Shown: one piece after another, positions 12,177 through 23,941 of the stretch | Layout: every line of letters begins with the position of its first letter | How positions within the stretch are numbered: the first letter of the stretch is position 1 | From: Paramecium tetraurelia | Lineage: Eukaryota > Ciliophora > Oligohymenophorea > Peniculida > Parameciidae | Reading direction: 5' to 3' | DNA: 64,000 nt | Assembly (NCBI RefSeq): GCF_000165425.1 | Contig: NW_001798969.1 | Location: forward strand, 143,022 to 207,021 | Notes under the pieces: generated by a model | Database searches by the model: none | The model's input: only the letters and a program-made list of their open reading frames with translations | What the model was told of the DNA's origin: nothing | Position numbers and translations under genes: made by a program

Positions 12177-13096
12177 TCATAATTTTGTCTTTTTTGATGG
12201 GATTTCTCTGAGATCTTTCTTAAATTATGTGTCTTAGGTGAATAAAAATTAATCTATTTAACTGACTGGGAATTAAGAACTTTGCGCTTACTCTTCATAT
12301 TGTTTCTTAACTGGTATTTGCTTTTCTTCAAAAAAGTCATCCACATTTATATAATTATTATTATTTTATTGTTCTTCTTCAATTATTTAATTTGTTATTA
12401 GACCATTTATTTAGTTTAATCGACAGATTTCTTTCTTCTTTTCGTTTAATAGGAGGACAAATTTTTTCAAAATCTCCTTTTCCCTCTATTGTGATTGATT
12501 ACTTATAAACTCAATATCAGTTTATAACTTTTATCTTTATTAAGTCAAGTTTGTAAATTTTTCTTCTAAACTCTTATACATTATTTCCTTTTTATCTTAA
12601 ATCTCCTTGCAAACCCTGTAAAAATGGTCTAATGTTGAAAATGATGGATTTTCAATCAAATAGACTCGTAACAATATTACCTCGTTCAATTTGTGTACTT
12701 TCTCAGACAATATCAAAACATAATCGCAAGGAACTTGCTCATTACCTTCACTTCTTTTAAATGAATAACTATTAAATATAATAAATTATAATACCTAAAA
12801 TCTTTATCTGGTCTTTCTAAACAGGTGATAATTTTGTCAAAATATTTTTAATCCCAGTCAATTCCTTGATTTAAGCATTCCATGCTATTCATTTCACTTT
12901 TGAAACATTTAATTCCCTATTTCTCAATAAACACATTAATCTATCCAAATGCAAATTTAATTTATTATCGTATTGGATGATCAAATAACTTTGTGAATAT
13001 ATAAATAATCTATCCTTCCCTTGATTCAATTTTAAGCAGGCTTGTTTTGGTCAATGGAGCCTATTCGCCATCTTGTTTAATTTCTTTTTTATTCAT
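12177..13096 (-). CDS. XRCC4: XRCC4-like DNA double-strand-break repair (NHEJ) protein
   Basis: 297 residues with one 26-nt intron (12769-12794). The N-terminal ~130 residues fit the beta-rich head (GQIIYIFTKLF...KCFKSEMNSMECLNQGIDWD). A long coiled coil from about residue 150 contains KKFVLLLNEKKKEI, which matches the highly conserved XRCC4 stalk text near the ligase IV-binding site. The tail is polar with NNNN and a basic end. XRCC4 partners DNA ligase IV; in Paramecium the end-joining pathway is needed to close DNA after programmed elimination of internal sequences. Same strand as topoisomerase II, 663 bp away. The decayed copy at 4553-4852 leaves this as the only intact locus in the window. 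Confidence 0.8.
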
Positions 13097-13759
13097 AATT
13101 AATATTAATATTAGAATATGATCAGAAAATTAAATCAATGAAAATATTGTTGTAATTATATATTTATAACTATTTTATATTAATTAAAAATTTTATAATT
13201 TTTTATCCAGTATAAAATATAATACATATTCTAATTAATTTGTTTTTAAATTTCTTTCATAGATAATTCAATTTAATAGGATACTTAAGAATATTATTCT
13301 AATTTATTATTATCTCTTTGTATCATAACATAATCTCTGATTAGGATTATCCATTTATTATATCTATTTATATTTCATTATAATTGATCTATTGATTCTA
13401 TTGATAGATATTTATTTAAAACAATTCCAATTTTCGGTATAACTAACTTTCATGAGAATCGGAACTCTATTTAATGAAATATTTACATGATTAAAGTTAT
13501 TGTTATTAGTTTGAATCAATATTTACATATTGCTATTAAAAAATTTGATATTTTGAATGTTTAAAAAATATCTATAGTGGTTGTTCGGCTTTGAAGGACT
13601 TTAGTTGAGATTTTTAATTTCTGTATATATATATATAATATTTATATTCTGAAATAAAATTAGATAATTATTAAAGAAAATGAATAAACTACGAATAATT
13701 TTACGTTGACAGATATTGAAATTCAAATTTCGAATAAAATATAATGATTAATTATATAC
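13097..13759. other. AT-rich spacer, no gene seen
   Basis: 663 bp between the XRCC4 start and the topoisomerase II stop. The first ~170 bp still belong to the duplicated segment. The rest is low-complexity AT-rich sequence with no supported ORF. Confidence 0.5.
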
Positions 13760-16700
13760 TCATTTCTTTTTGGGCTTTTTATTCAATGGTTCCTCATCAC
13801 TTGATTCAATTATTTACTTTCTTTATTTTCTTTTAGCGGGAGTGGCAGTCATTTATTATTGTTATTTCTCAGTGCTCTTTTTACCTGATTTTCTTTCTGC
13901 TGTGGTTTTTTGGTTAGCCTTTGCTACCTTTTATTTTTTATCTGAATCTTCACTTAAATCTAATTATAAGAAATCTTCAATTTCATTATCTGAATCTTTT
14001 CTTTCTTTTAATGCACTTTCTTATTTTTTATCAGCAATAATTTGGTCGAAATTAATTTCTCCTTATTTTGTTCTTTAAAATATTCTATCTGCCAAAGATG
14101 GAATGGGATTATTATCTTTACCATTAGCTGGTGTGAGGTATTTCATAAAATCTCCAAATCCATATTTCTAGAATAGATCCATCTCCTCTTTATCTTGGTT
14201 CGGAACTTTTAAAGAATCAACTGGAACACGTTGTTTTTCTAATTCTTCCTTTTCCTATTCTATTAATTTTTAATCCTCCTCAGCTTTCTCTTGTTCAGCT
14301 TTTCTCTTAATTTCAGATGCTTTTTTTTCTGAATCCATTTGAGGTACTATTCTTTTTGATTTATTGGTCTTTGTTACTTTTGATTCAGCTTTTTCAAGCT
14401 TGGATTCAGCCTTACTAGGCTTTGTATCTACTTTATTAGTTTTTGAATCTTTAGTTTAAACTTGAACTTCTTCAACATCATTTTATTTCTAAATTCTTCT
14501 AGTATTCTTTTTTACATTAATTATTTCATCCTCACTTTAACTATCAACAACCTTTTTATTTCTTTTAGGACTGTCATCTTCTAGATCCATCGAAATGGGT
14601 TTTTCGCTTTTATTATCATCCTGATTCTCTTTTGAATCTTTTTTCTTTGCTTGCTTTTCAATCTACAATTTAAACTTTGACTAAGGAACATCTCTTTATG
14701 ATTTAATACCAAAATTGGCAAACTCCTTAATGACCTTTTTTAATACTTTTGGATCTCTAGATGGACCATCCCCGTCAGATTCTGAATCATAATCTTCTTA
14801 TTAAGCAAAATCATCCTTTCCTTTTAATACTACAGCCTTTAAATAATTTGCTCCACCTTTTAATAATTTTTCAGCATTTTTTTCTACTCTTTTGATCATT
14901 TCTTAAGTTTCCTACTCTTCAACCTTAGTTAATTCCTCTAAAAATTCGTCGAGATCCTCTGACCAGATTTATTAAGGAGTTTTCTTATTCAGAGCAGTAA
15001 TTTAATCCTATAATTATTTGATTTACTATTTGAAAGCTGTTATTTTTTCTTCACTAAAATTCCACATTGGCATGCTCAATAGATAATCATATTATTTTTC
15101 TAAGTTGTCAGCATCAAAATCTTTAGAGATTCTGGTGCTCTTTACTTTTTCCATTTTGCTAATTCCTTTGAAACCAAGAGATTATAGTTTCTTACACATT
15201 TCCATTTTCTTTAATCCTCTCAATTATATGGAATTATCTATCATTCCTTCAATAAATTTAGATTTGGATTGGACCAGCTCCAATTCATTTTGATATTTGG
15301 AAAGTAAGTATTCCTTTCTCAATTGATAAAATTTGATTCTCGTTTAATAGAACTCATCTAAGATTTCAGAAACATTAGAATATCTTTTTAGTAAACCTTT
15401 CTCATTAAATAATACAAGGTTGGTCATTGCAATAGTGGTTTACAATTTAAAGTATTTCTCTATATCTTACTTTAATACTTCATCAGTAACCTTCAATTCA
15501 AAACAAACTTTATTACCAGCATGATATTCTTTCATGTCTAAGATTTCAGGTTCTGATTTGCCTTCAGCAACTTCCATTTTAGATTAGATGAATGCCTAAT
15601 ATTCCTTAACACTTTTCTTTGGAGGTATTTCAGTTATATATAAGTGATTCTTATGTTAGATGAAGGAACCTTTAGCTATATACTAATTGGTTCCAGCTGT
15701 AATTGAACCAGTGAATCCTTTATACCATGGTACCAACTCTTCAAACTCTTCTCCCCTCAATTTTCGCTTAATTTATTAACATATTTCCCTTGGATTAAAG
15801 TTTGGCACTTGAGTTGACCAACCAGTACCTATACCTTCAGCTCCATTAATCAAAACCAGAGGCAAGATTGGAGTAAACCAAAATGGCTCAACAGTGTATC
15901 CCTCCTCATCTAGATAATTCAAAGTATGCAAATCATCTTCATTAAAGAGTTTGGTTGTCAGAGAACTTAATTTAGTACTTATGTATCTAGCTTGAGCTGC
16001 ATCCTTGCCACCCATGGATCTAGTACCAAATTAACCTATTGGCAATAATAAATTGATGTTATTGGATCCAGTGAAATTCTATGCCATTGCCACTACTGTT
16101 TATTAAAGAGATTATTCTCCATGATGATATTATGCGTATGTAGTAACCAATCCACTTAAAGAACTAACCTTATATTCTTATTTGCTATGATTAAGAAGAG
16201 TGTGGATGATCTTTCTCTAAGTAGGCTTGAGTCCATCGATACTAGAAGGTATGGATCTTAAGTTATCACTGATTGAATGCATTGCCAAACAATCAGTTAC
16301 AAAGTTTCTGTATCGAACATTTGGTTTACTGTAATCAAGAGTGTCTTCAACTTATTTCCATGAATACTCTGAAAGCCAATCCTTTCTTTGATCAGCCTTA
16401 GTCTTTGAGAATACCAAATCAATGTAATCTGAATCTGTTTGATCAGAGTAAGTGAACACTTTCCTATGCAATGTTAAATTGCTGAAGTATTATTAAGCCT
16501 CTGAATCTGTTGAGGTACCTAGACCTTTGTAATATTTGACTTTGTAATCTTCCCTTGGATTTTCAGCAATAAACTTCTTGTATTCTCCTATAGAAAAGAA
16601 ACTATGAAACTCTTTGCCTTTAGTTACTTTGATAATTGGTGTCACAAATTGTTTAAGAAAACCCTTCATTTTAAATAGAGATGGCCAAAACTTCTCAATG

Positions 16701-18272
16701 AAATTAATAATCAACCCTTTTATGTGATGTCCATCATGATCTTAATCAGTCATGATCATGATTGATCCATATCTTAAGGATTTTGTATTTTCGTAGTTCT
16801 TATTGAATTGCAATCCCATTATCTTCACCAACTGTTCAATCTCTGCATTTTTCATTATCATTTGTATGGAAGCATCTCTGACATTCAATAACTTACCTCT
16901 TAAGGGGAATACTCCAAATCTGTCTCTGCCTACTATTTCTATACCAGCCATAGCCAAAGATTTCGCAGAATCTCCTTCAGTCAATATCAGAGTGCATAAA
17001 TCAGCATTTTTTGTACCTGCATCATTTGCATCCTCCAATTTATCTATTCCTAATAATCGTTATTGTTTTTTTGCTGACAATTATTTACTTAATTGTTTAT
17101 TCAGTCTCGATTTAGCCTACAATATAACATTATCAATGATTTCAGTTTTTTTTATGATTTCATCTAAGAATTTCTCACTTACTTCAAATGTACTCCCGAA
17201 TTTCTAGGCCTTTGTTGTTAAGGTTTCTTTAGTCTATGAATCAAAAGCAGGATTCACTATTTAACAATTTAAAAATATTTTAATGAAGCTCTTTACTTAA
17301 AATGGTTTAATGTTCTTCATCTCTTTATACTTCTTCTTAATATGATTCATTAACCCTTCAGCTATTTAATCCACTATGTAATTTACATGGGTTCCTCCTC
17401 TTATGGTGTTGATTGAATTTACAAAGGAAACCTAATTAAATTGACCATCCGATGAACTTACCAAAATTTCCCATTTGAATGGCTTATTCTAAGATGCATA
17501 TGCAAATTTCCCATTTATTCCATACAATTAAGCATAATCCTTAAAAGTATTGATTGCCACCTTTTTACCATTCAAATATACAGATATTGGCAATATTCCT
17601 GCTAAATCAATTACACGTTTTCTACAACAAAGGAACTATGTCCGATAATCTATCTTGTCTAGAAGTTCTTTAAATCAGGCTTGAATGTTATTTCTTGTGT
17701 AAGGGCTTTTCGTTTGTATTAGGTGATTTCCGGGCTATGTATGTTTCTTTCATGTTTCTTCTGTCCAAACCATTGTGAACCTTCTTTGGATTGATGAATG
17801 GTTTCCACCCTTGAAATATTGAACTAAAACAAGTTTGGCTAACTTTGTCTCCAAAACCATTTCTACCTCCTGTCACTTTCTATTCAGAATCATCATAATT
17901 CGAAGATGTGAGTAGTCTTCCAAAAATCATCTCTGGTACATAGATGTTGTATTGTTTATGAATTTATATTGGAATACCTGCTCCTGTATTCTCTACCATT
18001 ATAGAATCATTATCTATTGACACAGATATACGATCTGTAGATTTATCTCTCTAATAATTGTCTGCTGCATTCACCAATATCTCATCAAAAATCTTGTACA
18101 ATCCTTAACAATAACTAAATTCCTCAAATTTGAATGAAATTTAATCACTATCCTCGCAAATCCATAATTCTTAATCTGAAATCTCCACACTCCCTATGTA
18201 AGTATCAGGTCTCAATAAGATGTGTTCAACCTATGAAACCATCTTATAAACATCCTCAACGTTCTTAGACAT
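13760..18272 (-). CDS. TOP2: DNA topoisomerase II
   Basis: About 1,490 residues. The GHKL ATPase domain starts SKNVEDVYKMVSQVEHIL with LLRPDTYIGS, NAADN and GGRNGFG. It is followed by transducer text (VYLNGKK), TOPRIM (LTEGDSAKSLA and MTDQDHDGHH), the winged helix with the catalytic tyrosine in ARYISTKLS (near 15980), INGAEGIGTGWST, and a long acidic/basic tail ending in a nuclear-localisation-like PKKK. The enzyme passes one duplex through another and relaxes supercoils and catenanes in the nucleus. Oddity: the frame is inconsistent between 17650 and 17860. A 20-nt intron (GTTAGC...TTTTAG) gives ITFKPDL, but RKRVIDLAG downstream is in another phase without a GT...AG pair near 17667. Total length is not divisible by three. 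An assembly indel is the simplest explanation. Confidence 0.9.
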
Positions 18273-19319
18273 CTTTTAAATAAATAATTTGGAGGGATTA
18301 ATAAAATTAATAAATAATAACAGGAAAATTATTACTGCAAATAATTTATTATAGGTGTAATTAATATTAAAATAAAATTATCAAATAAATTAAAGATATA
18401 TACTATCCAATATTGGTTTATAATATCATTTTGGTAAATTTATTATTTCGAATTGTCTTGCAATTAAATTATGTATTTGGAAATGTAAGTTTATAACAGA
18501 AAAAAATAATATTATTTCTTTATTATTGAAGAAACTAATATTATAATTTGAAATTTTAATTTAATTGCAATCAATTATAGCCATTTATATTTAATGATCG
18601 TTTTATATTTGAATAAAATAAGAAATACTAAAGCATTTATTTAAATAATCATGATTATTCTTTTTCTTTTGATTGGTTATAACCCTTTATGATAATAATG
18701 TCAAAGACTAAAATATTATATCATCAGCTTATTACCAAATTTTACTCATCAAAAAACATCATTATCACTTAGAATCGTAGTATATTTTTTAATTCACCTA
18801 ACCTAAAGATAATTTACTAATTTTAATATCCTAATTGGGTTGAGTATTCTTTTAATTTTCATATTATATAATTTATCTATTAAATACTAGACATTCTTAA
18901 CCAACTAGTATTTTATTCTTTTTATGTCCATTAAAAAAAGTAAGATTTTAATCTTAATATGATAAGGTAAGAAATAAGACAAATTTTATGAGTTGTCAAT
19001 CTTTATTGTTATATCTGTTACATCAATTTTTACAATATTTATAATTTAAAATATTTGTTTCACAAAATGATGGATACATCATAGTCATAATAAATAAAAC
19101 TATTCCTTTAATGTAACAAGTTGTTCAACTTATTTTTTAATAGTAAAATACCACGTTTGTAGAAATTCTAGAATTTTGAAGAATTAAACTTCTTATTGAT
19201 AAAAATTATTTAATTTTTATTTTGATTTACCTATTGAAATAACGTAATTTATTAATTTGAGAATTTATAACTATTGATTTAGAAAGTGATGGTTGGGAAT
19301 TAATATCTAATATTTAAAC
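18273..19319. other. AT-rich spacer, no convincing gene
   Basis: About 1 kb upstream of topoisomerase II. ORFs such as 18698-18991 (+, 97 codons in the TGA-only code) have composition typical of random AT-rich DNA and no recognisable motif, so they are not called. Confidence 0.4.
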
Positions 19320-19478
19320 TCATTGAAAAATGGTAGTTAATTTGAATCCTTAAATTTATTTACCAAAATGGAAAATTATTAATTTGCCTTCCATAAGTCC
19401 ACTGTATTGTAATGATTGAATTTATATAAATTTAACAAATGAATTAAAATCAATGTCACCAGAGTTTACCTCTGAATT

Positions 19479-20087
19479 TCAGAGCAAATGCTTTGACAAT
19501 TCACCAATGAAACTTTTGGTTATTTCTGTAATTTCAGGAAATAAGTTTATTGAAGATATCAGTTATTTCAATTCTTCTAATTTCTCATTATTAGGCTATA
19601 GTATTGAATTTTTTAACTGTTGAGTAGTGTCTTGATTATTCGGGTTCAATTCTTAACTTCCTTTTCTTTCAAACAGCCTATTCCTTAAGTGTTTGTAGTA
19701 TCTATTTTTCACCATGCTGTATGACTTGCTAGGGAAGAAACTAGCAATCTTAACAAATTTAGGTCCTAATTCTTTGACATATTAAAGGATGCTTTCATCT
19801 TCTTCTTTAGTAAATTAAGAATTTTATGATATTTTTTGTATTTTATAATAGCATAATTCTCTCTTTCTTTGTCTTCGATTCATTGATTAAGAAGGTCTCC
19901 TTGGAGGAGAGTATTCCTCATATCGCCAAGCCCTAGAAGGTATACGCTTTTCTCTTTACATTAATTAATAATAAATATGAATTAATGAAAAAAATCGCTC
20001 TTCAACCTTTAAACCATTGAAGAACTTGAACAATTCAGTTTATTGGTCCAAATTTTATTCGGAGCATTCATCATCCAAAGGGTTCAT
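19479..20087 (-). CDS. Myb/SANT-domain DNA-binding protein
   Basis: 202 residues, no intron required. Residues ~95-145 form a Myb/SANT repeat: FTKEEDESILQYVKELG, PKFVKIASFFPSKS and VKNRYYKHLRNR, the third helix being the DNA-recognition helix. The N-terminus (MNPLDDECSEQ...) and the linker (PSRAWRYEEYSPPRRPS) are polar and probably disordered. One canonical repeat is visible; a preceding repeat is too weak to call. Likely a nuclear transcription factor. The frame remains open past the TGA at 19479 down to 19320, and a 33-nt GTGAAT...CAG candidate intron would remove the stop, so the C-terminus could be about 45 residues longer. Confidence 0.75.
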
Positions 20088-20356
20088 GCACTTATAAATC
20101 TGACTGAAATTTAAGTAAATTTTATTATGTTGAACTGGGTGATATTAATAATATACTGTTTGTGATATTAAGGTAATAAAAATATTAGTAACTAATTCCT
20201 ATGCAATTATTATCACTAAGGAAAAGTCTTGAGATGTGAATAAATCTCAATTATCAAACATGACAGTAATAGTTTTAAAAAAACTAATTGTACTATTATT
20301 TGAATAAATAATATTTGCAATTAATACCATATAGGCAATATTAATTATGTATATAA

Positions 20357-21444
20357 TCAAAAGATAGTGCAAGGATCACAAGTTCTATTCTTTTTATCTT
20401 TATTCTTAAAAGAATCTATTGAAACATTTTCATGTTCATCAAATTGTTTGAAATCAAATGCTGAATTCAATTTGTTTTCCTGTGACTTTCTTAATGCATA
20501 AGACCTCGAGCAAGAATCAGAATTGAGTGTAAGCTGCGATATTGATAATTAATTACTTGCAATAATGCTTACTTCCCTCTATAAACCCTTACTTTTTGTC
20601 TATCAGGACTTAAGGAAGCATTCAGTTAATCATCATGTACTGACTCATTTGTTTTTCTTTAATCTAATTGATGTTCGATTTCTTTGATTTTTTATGAATA
20701 AAATTCCTCTTTTTCTTTTTTGGACTATTTAAGTTATTCAATTTCATTTTTTAATTAAGTTAACTAGTTCTTGATTTGATTTGGTGGTTAGATTTCATTT
20801 CTCTTTCTCTTTAATGTAGAAGTCCTGCCCATATAGTACTTTTTATCATATTCTTAATCTTCTAATTTTATCATACTATCATAGATTTACTCCCCTTATG
20901 ATTTTACTGATTTTAATTTTTGTTTTGCTTGCAAAATATCTACATCAATTTATTCAAGGACTTCTTCTGCTTAGCCTTTTGCGAATTCAGTCCCTTTTTA
21001 TCTTTCTTTACAAATAATTATTTCATCTTAAAGATCCTATACTTTTTCTTATATTTCTTAGATTTAAAGCTTTTTAACTGTGGATTTCTCTTTATTAGAT
21101 GAGAGGATTTCTTAATGTTTTTATTGCAATTCAGAAATGTAACTAGGCATATTAGTAGATGAGAATCTCATTTATTGATTTGTTTCTCTTGGAGTAACAA
21201 ATTATTGAATTTAAATAGCTTAAGGAATATTATCTAAGCAAAGACTTTGTTTCTTCATATGACCCTTATTCTTGGGCATATTAAATGAATTAAAATTCTC
21301 TTTCAATGCTTACTTCTCTGAAAGCATTACCTCCAAGTAATCAATCATTGAATGAGCTTTTTCTAATTGTTCTTGATAACATTTTATTTGTGAATTAGGC
21401 GAGAGACTCGGAGAAGGAGGCTAGAAATCGGATGATGTTGACAT
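20357..21444 (-). CDS. Coiled-coil protein with C-terminal CaaX-like box
   Basis: 354 residues with one 23-nt intron (20534-20556). A Ser/Pro-rich start (MSTSSDFQPPSPSLSP) is followed by long Glu/Lys/Gln coiled coils (~20-75, ~135-290) interrupted by basic YMGRTSTLKRKRNEIQPP. The last residues are NRTCDPCTIF. The final CTIF fits a CaaX prenylation box with a Phe end, so lipid anchoring to a membrane is possible; this is inference from four residues. No enzymatic domain. It is divergent from the small gene at 21491, with 46 bp between the two starts, implying a shared promoter. Confidence 0.7.
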
Positions 21445-21490
21445 AAATTTGAAATTAAATTATAGTAATTGTTAGTTATTATATAAATTA

Positions 21491-21655
21491 ATGTTCCAGG
21501 CGTCAAAATTAATGGGCAACAATCAAGAAAGAAGACAGATAGAAGAAGTTATTCGTTAAATCAAAGGTCCGTACTAGCCATTCTAGAAGAAAATCAAACT
21601 CAAAAATTTGGTCTAAATTCTGTAGGAGATTTGGGAAGAAGAGGAGGAATATTGA
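21491..21655 (+). CDS. Small hypothetical protein (54 aa)
   Basis: 54 residues, single exon: a helical, charged protein (NQERRQIEEVIRQIKGPY...) ending in an acidic tail WEEEEEY. Composition and codon use look coding rather than intergenic, and its start lies 46 bp from the divergent coiled-coil gene. No family recognised. The next minus-strand gene ends 14 bp downstream, so it cannot extend far. Confidence 0.45.
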
Positions 21656-21669
21656 TTATATTATTATTA

Positions 21670-22122
21670 TCATAATAACTTGATTCCAAAATTTACCCTT
21701 TCTATCTCATATCTACTTTCCATATAATCCAATGATTTAAGATGGTGTTAATTTGATATTTATTTTTTTCCTTATTGTGAATGCACTTAACCAAATTCAT
21801 TAATAGCGTTTCCATACTAGAAAACTATATTGGAATAATAAATTCTCATAAAAATAGCATGACTACTCTCAAATTCTTAACACTAGGATATCTCTTCAGT
21901 TAATTCAAGTATTAATTCTGAACAATTATTTTTTGTTTAATTTCAAGCGTTATATACAATGTATAAATTCTACTCCTCTCTCTTTGAAAATAAATAAATT
22001 TTACCTCTCAATACAAAGGAAGGTTCATAGATGTTTGCTTAACAAATATGTTTCTCGGCTATAAGATCTATTTATCTTAAATTTTCAGTTCCTAATTACA
22101 ACCATAAAAATTGCTTTGCCAT
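21670..22122 (-). pseudogene. Unknown gene interrupted by one in-frame TGA
   Basis: The 151-codon frame is coding-like from MAKQFLWLQLGTENLRQIDL to EIERVNFGIKLL, but a TGA sits in the middle (near 21937) between LYIVYNA and NQTKNNCSELILEL. No GT...AG pair removes it while keeping phase. The second half (SSHAIFMRIYYSNIVFQYGN) is clearly protein-like. It is either a recent nonsense mutation, a base-calling error or two adjacent reading frames. Function unknown. Confidence 0.5.
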
Positions 22123-23349
22123 TTTACAATGATTTTAGTTTTAAATATAAAATATATTAATCTTCATAAGATTTCAAAAGTTTGGTTGAATGGAAACTGG
22201 TTTTAAATTAGTTCTTCTACTTAGAATTATTCTGTTTAAAAGAATAAGGTCCTTTAAATTAAATACTCATTGAAATCTTGAATTTTAAATTTTATAACTT
22301 TATATCAAAACCAATTCTTCACTATGGTTTTCATTAACTAAATGAATTTATGCTTATATAATTTTTATAATTAAAGTTGTTTTGTCTTTTAATTCATCTA
22401 TGTTTTTCAGCTATACTTGATGATTATGGTAATTTACTAATAATAATTTAAGTAAATGGCTAGATGAAGAATATACAATTAATTCTTATTAAAATTAATC
22501 ACATGCTCTTAAGTTAACTCTGAAGCATTTTGCCTTTTTCTTATTATTCAACCTTTTTTTGCTTGAAATTAATAAATGACATTTGAGATCAGTTTATGAG
22601 GTAATTTAACCCTCTTTTTATTTATGTACATGACGGAAGAAAATATTTATAAAACTACTAATGATTTTAGATAGTTCTTATACTAAAAGATATATTCTTC
22701 TATCTCATTCAAATAGTTTTAATAAATTTATTAAGCTTTTATATTATTTAACACTAAAATTATATATTTAATTACAACATTATAGTAATGAATCTAAAAA
22801 TATGAATATAGAATTCAAAACTCTTGAATGTATATAATAAATTATGTATTATTCAACATTTTTGTAAATATATTACTTTATTGTAAGCTAAAATATGAAT
22901 GATCTAGTCAGTAAATTACTTTACATAGCATAAACCTTTAGCATAAAAAAAAAACTTAGATCTAACCTAAATATAAAGCTTAAAGTTAAAAAGAATACAT
23001 CGATACAATTCTGGAATGTGTTTTAATAAAATTTATAAAAATTAAGAAAAACTCCTATTTTTAGTATCTCTGTTTGTTTTATATAATTGCTCTTATTTAG
23101 GGATCAGAAGTCAAAGAATTCTTAAGTATTGAGAAATAAGAAAATTCTAATAATTATAATTTAATTAATGATGATGGTATATTAAATTAATAAAAATGAT
23201 TAATTAATTAGAAATATCAAGATATCCCATTAACATAGTTAATTATGTCATTACATCTGATTTAATTAAGAGGTATATGAATTTGATTTTAATTTGATTT
23301 GATTAAATTAAATATTTTAAAATAAGCGTATTACTAATATCAATATCGT
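22123..23349. other. AT-rich spacer with possible small relics
   Basis: 1.2 kb without a confident gene. A 53-codon plus-strand ORF at 22630-22791 (MTEENIYKTTNDFRQFL...) is the best candidate, but it has no supporting motif or intron. Confidence 0.4.
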
Positions 23350-23881
23350 ATGACAGAAATCAGCACACAAGTTAATGTGAAGAATCATGAAAGAACTAAA
23401 CATCCATCTATCTTAAAATGCATTGCAACAATACTGGAAGAGATAGTTGAAGAAACGGACAAGTTAGATTCTCAATAAACATTATTTCATGCATCAAAAG
23501 TACCTGTGATAACACTAGAAAACTATTTGATTCGAATAGCAAAATACGCAAAGTGCACAGATGAGTGTTTCGTTATTGCTTTGATTTACTTGGATAAAGT
23601 TTAAGAATTAAATCCAGATATATTGTTGAATAGCCATTGTGTTCATAGGTATCCAAATCATTTGAATTAGATTTCTAATTATTGCAATAGTTTTAGCAAT
23701 TAAATTTCAAGATGATGATTACTACAGAAATGATTATTATTCAAAAATAGCAGGAATCGCTTTAAAAGAGTTGAACCAATTAGAATCAGAATTGCTGGAA
23801 CTACTAAATTATGACTTATTTATTTCGAAAGATCTTTACAATATTTACTTAGAAAAATTGAAGCAATACCAAGAATAATGA
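23350..23881 (+). CDS. Pho80/PCL-type cyclin (cyclin P/U)
   Basis: 169 residues with one 22-nt intron (23649-23670). The text matches the short Pho80-like cyclin box: SKVPVITLENYLIRIAKYAK, CFVIALIYLDKV, HRFLIIAIVLAIKFQDDDYY, YYSKIAGIALKELNQLE and LLNYDLFIS. The length is typical for this family, which binds and activates a Pho85/CDK5-like kinase; the partner is not in the window. The N-terminal ~40 residues are polar. Followed closely by SSF1 on the same strand (60 bp spacer). Confidence 0.88.
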
Positions 23882-23941
23882 AAGCCATGTGTTTATTTTT
23901 TGTTGGTTTTTGATAAAAAATTTTTTAATTATTTTTAATTA

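Larger units (their letters stand above)
10928..13267. repeat. Right copy of the segmental duplication
   Basis: Counterpart of 3292-4975, in direct orientation. It begins with the same gatacagaccaagagat text that ends the TPR gene and contains the second secreted-protein gene, the intervening spacer and the complete XRCC4-like gene with part of its 5' flank. The two copies bracket the large membrane-protein gene, which suggests a tandem duplication with later insertion or loss of intervening material. Similarity fades after about 13267. Confidence 0.85.

Noticed and set aside
13770-14078. 102-codon plus-strand hydrophobic ORF
   Set aside because: Antisense of the Lys/Glu-rich topoisomerase II tail.
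18698-18991. 97-codon plus-strand ORF in the TGA-only code
   Set aside because: Composition is that of random AT-rich DNA; with a single stop codon such lengths arise by chance.
21930-21945. Selenocysteine reading of the in-frame TGA
   Set aside because: No selenoprotein family similarity, no conserved redox context and no SECIS-like structure could be recognised.
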